A stretch of DNA of 18,578 nucleotides. It comes from Oscillospiraceae bacterium (GTDB lineage Bacteria; Bacillota_A; Clostridia; Oscillospirales; Oscillospiraceae). Location of the stretch: positions 1 to 18,578 of the forward strand of contig JAGBAI010000041.1 in NCBI GenBank assembly GCA_017939025.1, given 5' to 3'. The translations under genes and the position numbers were made by a program. Shown here piece by piece: positions 13,363 through 18,578 of the stretch; positions within the stretch are counted from its first letter, which is position 1; each line of letters starts with the position of its first letter. The notes beneath the pieces are model-generated. The model searched no databases, had not been told where the DNA came from, and worked only from the letters and a program-made list of their open reading frames with translations.

Positions 13363-15114
13363 ATGGCATTTCCTCCCGCGTTTTTAGATGAATTAACCGC
13401 AAGAAATCCCATCGAGGATGTGGTCGGACAATATGTGAGCCTGAAGCGTTCCGGCTCCAATCTCTTTGGTCTGTGTCCTTTCCACGGAGAAAAAACAGCG
13501 TCCTTTTCGGTTGCTCCGGATAAGGGGATTTACTATTGCTTCGGCTGCCATAAGGGTGGCAGCGTTATCAATTTTCAGATGGAGATCGAGGGCCTTTCCT
13601 ATCCCGATGCCGTTCGGGCGCTGGCCAAGCGGGCCGGTATGGAGGTTCCTGACGACGAGCAATATCAGTCCCGCTACCGTCAGCAGGAACGGCTCTGGGC
13701 ACTGCATAAGGAAGCGGCGCGATTCTTTCACAGCCAGTTGTATGCGCCTGCTGGTGCGCAGGCTTTGCAGTATGCTTATAACCGGGGGATGCCCAAGGGC
13801 ATTCTGACCCGGTTCGGCATCGGCTACGCTCCCGACAGCTGGGACGCGTTGGTAACAGCTATGCGGAAAAAGGGCTATACCGACCAGGAACTGAGGGATT
13901 CCGGTCTGGTGACGGTTTCACGGAAAAACGGCAATCTTTTTGACCGGTTCCGGGACCGGCTGATGTTCCCGATTATCGATGTTCGGGGAAATGTCATCGG
14001 CTTCGGCGGCCGGATCATGAAGGATCAGAAGGATGCGGCAAAATACTTAAATTCCCCGGAAACCCTGATTTTTAACAAGCGAAAGAACCTTTTTGCACTG
14101 AATTTGGCGAAAAAGAGCAAGCTGGGCTATCTGATCCTGGTGGAAGGGTACATGGATGCCATCGCCCTGCACCAGTATGGCTTTGACTGCGCGGTGGCCT
14201 CTTTAGGTACTGCGCTGACGGAGGATGGTGCGGCGCTGCTGAGTAAGTACACCGAACAGGTGGTGCTGATCTACGACGGCGACACCGCCGGACAAAATGC
14301 AACCAAACGGGCCATTCCGATTCTGGAAAAGGCGGGCTTGCAGGTAAAAGTCCTGCAAATGCGGGATGCCAAGGATCCCGATGAATTTTTAAAGAAGTTT
14401 GGCGCAGACCGGTTTAAGCTGCTGCTGGAGGAATCCTCCAACCGGGTGGAATACCAGCTGAATGCCATTTTCAGAAAGTACGATCTGCAGGACGATGATC
14501 AGAAGGTGAAATACCTTCAGGAAAGTGCGGAGCTGATCTGCACTCTGGGCAGTTCTGTTCAGCGGGAGGTCTACGCCGGACGGGTGGCGGAAACGGCAAA
14601 AATCAGTCTGGATGCCATGAAGCTGGAAGTCAATCGGGCTTTCAAGCGGCGTATTGCCCGGGAGAAAAAGAAGCAGGAGAAGATTGACCTGTCTCCTGCC
14701 AGGAATTTGCAGCCAAAGGACCGGAATATCCATTACACCAATCTGAAGTCTGCCCGGGCGGAGGAAGTGATCCTTCGTCAGAGTATTCATCAGCCGGCAT
14801 TGCTGGATCTGGCAAAGGATCTGACGCCGGAGATGTTCTCCTCTGATTTGCTGGGACAGGCCTTTGGACAGCTGATGCAGCGCCACCGGCAGGGGCTGGA
14901 GGTTTCTGCTGCCGGGTTGACGGACTTTACACCGGAACAGATGGCACATTTAGCCAGTGTTTTTCAGAGCCAGCAGGGCCCTGTTAATGAGCAGGCCTTC
15001 ATGGACTGTGTCCGGATCGTTCAACAGGAACACCAGTCCGGAAAAATTGAGACAAATGACGATCTTTTGGCCCAGATGGAACGGATGAAGAGAAGTAAAG
15101 GATACAAAGCATGA
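13363..15114 (+). CDS. dnaG: DNA primase
   Basis: This 583-aa enzyme makes RNA primers for replication. Domain order: N-terminal CHC2 zinc finger (C38, H41, C59, C62 in CPFH and CFGC); the catalytic core with the TOPRIM domain (about 255-340), including EGYMD (261-265) and DGDTAG (305-310); and a C-terminal helicase-binding region (about 450-583). Length is close to B. subtilis (about 600) and E. coli (581). A Shine-Dalgarno AAGGGGGT lies 8 nt before ATG. The stop overlaps the start of the first sigma gene (ATGA), the classic macromolecular-synthesis arrangement of primase followed by sigma. Confidence 0.98.
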   Translation: MAFPPAFLDELTARNPIEDVVGQYVSLKRSGSNLFGLCPFHGEKTASFSVAPDKGIYYCFGCHKGGSVINFQMEIEGLSYPDAVRALAKRAGMEVPDDEQYQSRYRQQERLWALHKEAARFFHSQLYAPAGAQALQYAYNRGMPKGILTRFGIGYAPDSWDALVTAMRKKGYTDQELRDSGLVTVSRKNGNLFDRFRDRLMFPIIDVRGNVIGFGGRIMKDQKDAAKYLNSPETLIFNKRKNLFALNLAKKSKLGYLILVEGYMDAIALHQYGFDCAVASLGTALTEDGAALLSKYTEQVVLIYDGDTAGQNATKRAIPILEKAGLQVKVLQMRDAKDPDEFLKKFGADRFKLLLEESSNRVEYQLNAIFRKYDLQDDDQKVKYLQESAELICTLGSSVQREVYAGRVAETAKISLDAMKLEVNRAFKRRIAREKKKQEKIDLSPARNLQPKDRNIHYTNLKSARAEEVILRQSIHQPALLDLAKDLTPEMFSSDLLGQAFGQLMQRHRQGLEVSAAGLTDFTPEQMAHLASVFQSQQGPVNEQAFMDCVRIVQQEHQSGKIETNDDLLAQMERMKRSKGYKA

Positions 15115-15983
15115 CAGAACTATTGGACAAGCAGATCCGGAATAATGCGATCCATGGCGAGGACGATGTACAGCTGTTTCTCAGCCAGATCCGGGAGTAT
15201 CCCCGGCTGACAGCTCAGGAAGAGCGGGTGCTCGCCCGGCGCTGCGCGGAAGGGGACGAGGAGGCCATCCGGCATATGGTCACCTCTAACCTGCGGCTGG
15301 TGGTCAGCATTGCAAAGGAATACGCCGGACGGGGTGTTGCGCTGCTGGATCTGATCCAGGAGGGAAGTATTGGTTTACTGGTTGCTGCCCGGAAGTTTGA
15401 TTATACGTTGGATTTTCGGTTCTCTACCTATGCGACAAAATGGATCCGCCAGGGTGTTACCCGGTGCCTGCTGAACCATGCAGGCTTGATCCGTGTGCCT
15501 TTGCACACAGCAGAGCGGATGCGCAAGGTGGATGTAGCACGGGCCAAGCTGCGGCAGGAGCTGGAAGAGGAGCCTACGACAGCCCAGATCGCGCAGCGGT
15601 GCCATCTTCCGGAAAATAAGGTAAAGGAACTGATTGGCCTGATGCCGGAGGTGTTCTCTCTGGATCTCCCTACCGGAGATGGGGAGGATGGGAGCTTACA
15701 TACACTCCTTGAGGATGCCCAGGCTCCGCAGCCTTATGAGGAGCTGGTGCGTAAGGAACTGGAGCATACCATGGCGGTGCTTCTGTCCACATTGAATGAA
15801 CGGCAGCAGCAGATTCTGCGGCTCCATTTTGGCATGGAGGACGGTGTCTGTTATTCCCTTGAGGAAATCGGAAAGCGTCTGGGGATTTCCAAGGAGCGGG
15901 TTCGCCAGATCGAGCGGCAGTCCATGGAAAAACTGCAGAAGAACGGCGAAAGCTTTGGATTGGAGGCGTTTTTAAATGAATGA
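15111..15983 (+). CDS. Sigma-70 family RNA polymerase sigma factor without region 1.1
   Basis: A 290-aa sigma factor with regions 1.2 to 4.2: region 1.2 ([21 protein letters not shown], from residue 18), region 2.1-2.2 ([16 protein letters not shown], then [13 protein letters not shown], 79-90), intact 2.3-2.4 ([19 protein letters not shown], 102-120), region 3 (about 128-200), region 4.1 (about 218-245) and a complete 4.2 helix-turn-helix ([20 protein letters not shown], 249-268). It lacks region 1.1. Position after dnaG is that of the primary sigma gene in Firmicutes. Some core positions depart from canonical RpoD ([21 protein letters not shown]), so it may be either a diverged primary or a group 2 sigma. 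The ATGA overlap with dnaG implies coupled translation. Confidence 0.92.
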   Translation: MTELLDKQIRNNAIHGEDDVQLFLSQIREYPRLTAQEERVLARRCAEGDEEAIRHMVTSNLRLVVSIAKEYAGRGVALLDLIQEGSIGLLVAARKFDYTLDFRFSTYATKWIRQGVTRCLLNHAGLIRVPLHTAERMRKVDVARAKLRQELEEEPTTAQIAQRCHLPENKVKELIGLMPEVFSLDLPTGDGEDGSLHTLLEDAQAPQPYEELVRKELEHTMAVLLSTLNERQQQILRLHFGMEDGVCYSLEEIGKRLGISKERVRQIERQSMEKLQKNGESFGLEAFLNE

Positions 15984-17013
15984 TTTGGATTTTTCCTTTG
16001 AACAGAGTCCATGGGAGACTTTTATTCGAACAAAAGGCATGGGTGATACGATTTCAGCGGTGACGCTGCTTTCCTTGCTGGAGGAGGCTTCTGAGCAGGA
16101 GGTAGAGGATGCCCTGCAGGACATGGAGACCGGGTGTATGTTCCTGGATATTTCCGGTCTGCCCCGTGTGGGAGGAACAGGAGAGGCAGCGGTGCGGCTG
16201 CGCCGGGAAATGCAGCTGGTAAAAAAAGGACTGGATCCCCGGGATCTGGATGAAAATGATCCGCTGCGGCTGTATCTGGAAGAACTGGCAGAGATCCCGG
16301 CGGCGGGAGAGGAAACCCTTCTGGCAGAGCGGTATGCCAAAGGGGAAGAATCCGCTGTACAGATGCTGACCAATCTGGGACTCAGCCGTGTTCTGGAGTT
16401 GGCAAAGGAATTTGTAGGCTACGGTGTTCTGCTGATGGATCTGATTCAGGAGGGCAGTCTGGGACTGTGGCAGGCAGTGAGAAATTACCACTATGGTGAC
16501 TATACTGCCCACCGTGACCGCTGGATCCGTTTTTACATGGCAAAAGCTGTGACGTTGCAGGCCCGGGCCAATGGTGTAGGTCAGAAAATGCGTGGGGCTC
16601 TGGAGGATTACCGGCAGATCGACGAGCGGCTCCTTGGAGAGCTTGGCCGCAATGCGACGCTGGAAGAGATCGCTCAGGAGCTGCACATGCGTCCGGAGGA
16701 AGCGTCTGCAGTGAAGAAAATGCTGGAGGATGCCCGCCTTCTGGCTCAGGTAAAGAAGCCTCAGGAACCGGAGGAAGAGGATCCCGAGGAAGAGCAGGCG
16801 GTGGAAGACACGGCACTGTTTCAGATGCGGCAGCGGATCGCAGATCTGCTGTCGGGACTTGAGGAACTGGATCAGAAGCTGCTTACCCTGCGCTTTGGAC
16901 TGGAAGGCGGAAAGCCTCAGTCTCCCGAGGATGTGGGCCAAAGTCTGGGGCTGACACCGGAGGAAGTGGTGGCGAGAGAAGCCAACGCTTTGGCAAAGCT
17001 TCGTAAACAATAA
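15976..17013 (+). CDS. Degenerate sigma-70 homologue, predicted to bind RNA polymerase but not promoters
   Basis: This 345-aa protein aligns along a whole primary-type sigma. A helical N-terminal part (about 24-64) resembles region 1.1, then region 1.2 [15 protein letters not shown] (94-108), region 2.1-2.2 with [14 protein letters not shown] (155-168), region 3.1 ([17 protein letters not shown], 227-243) and region 4 (about 283-345). The 2.3-2.4 segment that reads the -10 box, normally FSTYATWWIRQ, is here [16 protein letters not shown] (176-191). Region 4.2 reads [16 protein letters not shown] (324-339), lacking the basic recognition-helix residues (RERIRQIE in functional sigmas). Region 3.2 is a run of acidic residues (262-273). 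The start overlaps the previous gene by 8 nt, with GGAGG 9 nt upstream. The role is not known. Confidence 0.85.
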   Translation: MNDLDFSFEQSPWETFIRTKGMGDTISAVTLLSLLEEASEQEVEDALQDMETGCMFLDISGLPRVGGTGEAAVRLRREMQLVKKGLDPRDLDENDPLRLYLEELAEIPAAGEETLLAERYAKGEESAVQMLTNLGLSRVLELAKEFVGYGVLLMDLIQEGSLGLWQAVRNYHYGDYTAHRDRWIRFYMAKAVTLQARANGVGQKMRGALEDYRQIDERLLGELGRNATLEEIAQELHMRPEEASAVKKMLEDARLLAQVKKPQEPEEEDPEEEQAVEDTALFQMRQRIADLLSGLEELDQKLLTLRFGLEGGKPQSPEDVGQSLGLTPEEVVAREANALAKLRKQ

Positions 17014-17037
17014 AAATAAATTCAACGAGGAAACACT

Positions 17038-17718
17038 ATGGCTAAGAAAATCTCTATTGCAATTGACGGCCCTGCCGGTGCCGGTAAATCTACCATTGCC
17101 CGAAGACTGGCAAAGGAACTGGAGTATCATTATGTGGATACCGGTGCGATTTACCGCACTGTGGCATACTTTTTTGATCTGTGGGGTGTGGCACCCAAGG
17201 ATATTGACGGTATCACCCGCTATATTGATGAACTGACCGTGAAAATCGAATACGACGAGGATGGTCTTCAGCACATGATTATGAATGGTATGGATGTGAC
17301 AAACGATATCCGTACCCAGGAGATTGGTCAGAAGGCCAGCCTGGTGGCAGCTCACGCTATTGTCCGGGAGGCCATGCTGGATATGCAGCGGGAAGTTGCT
17401 GAGAACTATAATGTCATCATGGACGGCCGGGATATCGGTACCGTTGTATTGCCCAGGGCTACGGTCAAGATTTTCCTGACAGCTGCTCCGGAGGTTCGGG
17501 CAAAGCGCCGTACCGATGAACTGAAAGCCAAGGGACAGAAGGCAGATTATGAAAAGGTTCTGAAGGAGATCCAGCAGCGGGATTACCAGGATACCCACCG
17601 GGAGGTGGCGCCGCTGAAAATGAGCCGGGATTCTATCAAGCTGGACACTTCTGAACTGGATATCGATGGAGTCATCGCCGCCATGAAGGAGATCATCGCA
17701 AAGAAGGTGGCACTATGA
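17038..17718 (+). CDS. cmk: Cytidylate kinase
   Basis: A 226-aa (d)CMP kinase that phosphorylates CMP and dCMP using ATP, for nucleotide and lipid precursor supply. It has the P-loop GPAGAGKST (11-19), the NMP-binding DTGAIYR (34-40), DGRDIGTVVLP (129-139), the RAKRR lid segment (154-158), and the family-typical RDYQDTHREVAPL (181-193). A GAGG site lies 7 nt before ATG, and the gene starts 24 nt after the degenerate sigma gene. Its stop overlaps the ispH start (ATGA), so the two are translationally coupled. Confidence 0.97.
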   Translation: MAKKISIAIDGPAGAGKSTIARRLAKELEYHYVDTGAIYRTVAYFFDLWGVAPKDIDGITRYIDELTVKIEYDEDGLQHMIMNGMDVTNDIRTQEIGQKASLVAAHAIVREAMLDMQREVAENYNVIMDGRDIGTVVLPRATVKIFLTAAPEVRAKRRTDELKAKGQKADYEKVLKEIQQRDYQDTHREVAPLKMSRDSIKLDTSELDIDGVIAAMKEIIAKKVAL

Positions 17719-18578
17719 GCGTGCGCACAGCCAAAAGCGCCGGTTTCTGCTTCGGCGTCAGCCGGGCAGTAGAACTGGTGGAACAGGCAGCCGCAGCTGG
17801 GAAAAAGGTTGCGACCCTGGGCCCGATCATCCACAACCGTCATGTGGTGGACAAGTTTGAAAAAATGGGTGTCCGGGTCATTGAGCAGCCCGAGGAGGCA
17901 CAGCCGGAAGAGACGGTCATCATCCGTTCTCATGGCGTGACCCGGGCTGTTGTGGAACGGTTGGAAAAGACCGGTGCGGAACTCATCGATGCCACTTGTC
18001 CCTTCGTCAAGCGGATCCATGGCATTGTCAGTCGTGCTGAGGAAGAGGGAAGGCTGCCTGTGATCATCGGGACACCCACCCATCCCGAGGTGGAGGGTAT
18101 TGCCGGATGGTGTGGAGAATGCAAGGTTTTTGCCAGCTGTGCAGACCTGGAGAAATGGGCAAAGTCTGGAGAAATTGATACGGATTCGTCAATTTGCCTA
18201 GTGTGCCAGACAACAAACACGGAATCTTTGTGGAAATCGTGCGGTGATTTTGCAAAAAAACAGTTTACTAACTTGAAAATTTTTGATACAATATGTAGAG
18301 CAACTGAGTATAGGCAAAGCGAAGCAGCAGAACTGAGTGAAGTATGTCAGGCAATGGTCGTTGTAGGTGACCCCAAGAGCTCCAACACAGGCCGTCTCGC
18401 TATGATTTGCCGAGAGCACTGCGATAAAGTCTTTCTGGTGGACAATGCCAGCGAATTGAAGGTAGAGGACTTTTCCGGTGTTACTGATGTTGGTATCACT
18501 GCCGGTGCGTCGACTCCGGCGTGGATTATAAAGGAGGTCAACAAGACTATGAGCGAAATTATCAATGTTGAGGCTGTG
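17715..18578 (+). CDS. ispH: 4-hydroxy-3-methylbut-2-enyl diphosphate reductase, frame open at window end (probable S1 fusion)
   Basis: The frame starts in the ATGA overlap with cmk and is still open after 288 codons at the window edge. IspH makes the final step of the MEP isoprenoid pathway with a [4Fe-4S] cluster: cysteines C12 (AGFCFG), C95 (DATCPF) and C194 (DTICRAT). Substrate-site H40, H73 and H123-P-E125 and the SSNTGRL block (222-228) are also present. The IspH domain ends near residue 274 (ASTPAWIIKEV), yet the frame continues without a stop into MSEIINVEAV. In many Clostridia IspH is fused to ribosomal protein S1, and this fits, though no S1 domain is in view. Codon use and GC fall sharply around residues 155-205. 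Confidence 0.95.
   Translation, partial: MSVRTAKSAGFCFGVSRAVELVEQAAAAGKKVATLGPIIHNRHVVDKFEKMGVRVIEQPEEAQPEETVIIRSHGVTRAVVERLEKTGAELIDATCPFVKRIHGIVSRAEEEGRLPVIIGTPTHPEVEGIAGWCGECKVFASCADLEKWAKSGEIDTDSSICLVCQTTNTESLWKSCGDFAKKQFTNLKIFDTICRATEYRQSEAAELSEVCQAMVVVGDPKSSNTGRLAMICREHCDKVFLVDNASELKVEDFSGVTDVGITAGASTPAWIIKEVNKTMSEIINVEAV
18531..18551 (+). promoter_or_regulatory. Internal Shine-Dalgarno and in-frame ATG at the IspH/S1 junction
   Basis: AAGGAGG (18531-18537) lies 11 nt before an in-frame ATG (18549-18551, residue 279) at the end of the IspH domain. It could start a separate S1-type protein from the same frame. Part of the motif is forced by the conserved KEV residues, so it may be chance. 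Confidence 0.4.

Noticed and set aside
16054..17598. A 514-codon open frame on the minus strand opposite the degenerate sigma and cmk genes
   Set aside because: It lies wholly antisense to genes with clear protein families and good ribosome-binding sites, and its product is rich in Leu, Gln, His and Ser with no recognisable domain. Codon bias on the coding strand explains the lack of stops.

Overview
The window reads as a chromosomal housekeeping segment of a low-to-moderate GC Firmicute, most likely a gut Clostridia (Oscillospirales-like). This rests on protein flavour, Shine-Dalgarno-led genes, the tmcAL/ackA neighbourhood, the dgt-dnaG-sigma block, an IspH frame that runs on toward a ribosomal S1 fusion, and two kinds of short intergenic repeats. 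The organism assignment is inference; there is no rRNA or tRNA gene here to anchor it. The window is gene-dense, and no gap above about 175 bp is left unexplained.

Layout. Positions 1-175: the start of a leftward gene that leaves the window, with a promoter and a perfect 13-bp inverted repeat around its start codon. 175-2656: tmcAL (leftward) and ackA (rightward) diverge from a 148-bp promoter region. 2701-4036: an inverted-repeat element, then pepT. 4088-5188 (leftward): an XRE-type regulator and two related four-helix membrane proteins, behind a promoter carrying three operator-like repeats at an exact 23-bp spacing. 5355-5666 (leftward): an unknown small membrane protein with a CxxC motif and acidic tail. 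5746-7414 (leftward): a homocysteine S-methyltransferase-family gene followed by birA. 7539-9409 (rightward): M29 aminopeptidase and a hexapeptide O-acetyltransferase. 9532-9732: rpmE behind a structured leader. 9952-12910: hflX, a YigZ/IMPACT-family gene and dgt. 12971-18578: a small membrane protein, dnaG, two sigma-70-family genes, cmk and ispH, closely packed with overlapping start/stop codons.

The genes fall into translation and ribosome quality (tmcAL, rpmE, hflX, ispH/S1), nucleotide supply and replication (dgt, dnaG, cmk), acetate and peptide metabolism (ackA, pepT, M29 peptidase), cofactor/one-carbon functions (birA, homocysteine methyltransferase) and transcription (the sigma pair).

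The most interesting feature is the sigma pair directly after dnaG. The first protein (290 aa) is a competent-looking sigma factor without region 1.1. The second (345 aa) starts inside the first gene, keeps the core-binding region 2.2 and a possible region 1.1, but has lost the -10-recognition motif and the recognition-helix residues of region 4.2. It looks like an RNA-polymerase-binding sigma homologue that cannot read promoters by itself. Other points of note are the 23-bp-phased operators, a 33-nt TTGACA repeat family at three gene boundaries, a palindromic element in the hflX leader, and a sharp composition change inside ispH. Five start codons were moved downstream of the longest open frame (pepT, the homocysteine methyltransferase gene, rpmE, hflX, dgt), and the YigZ-family start was set just after the hflX stop.
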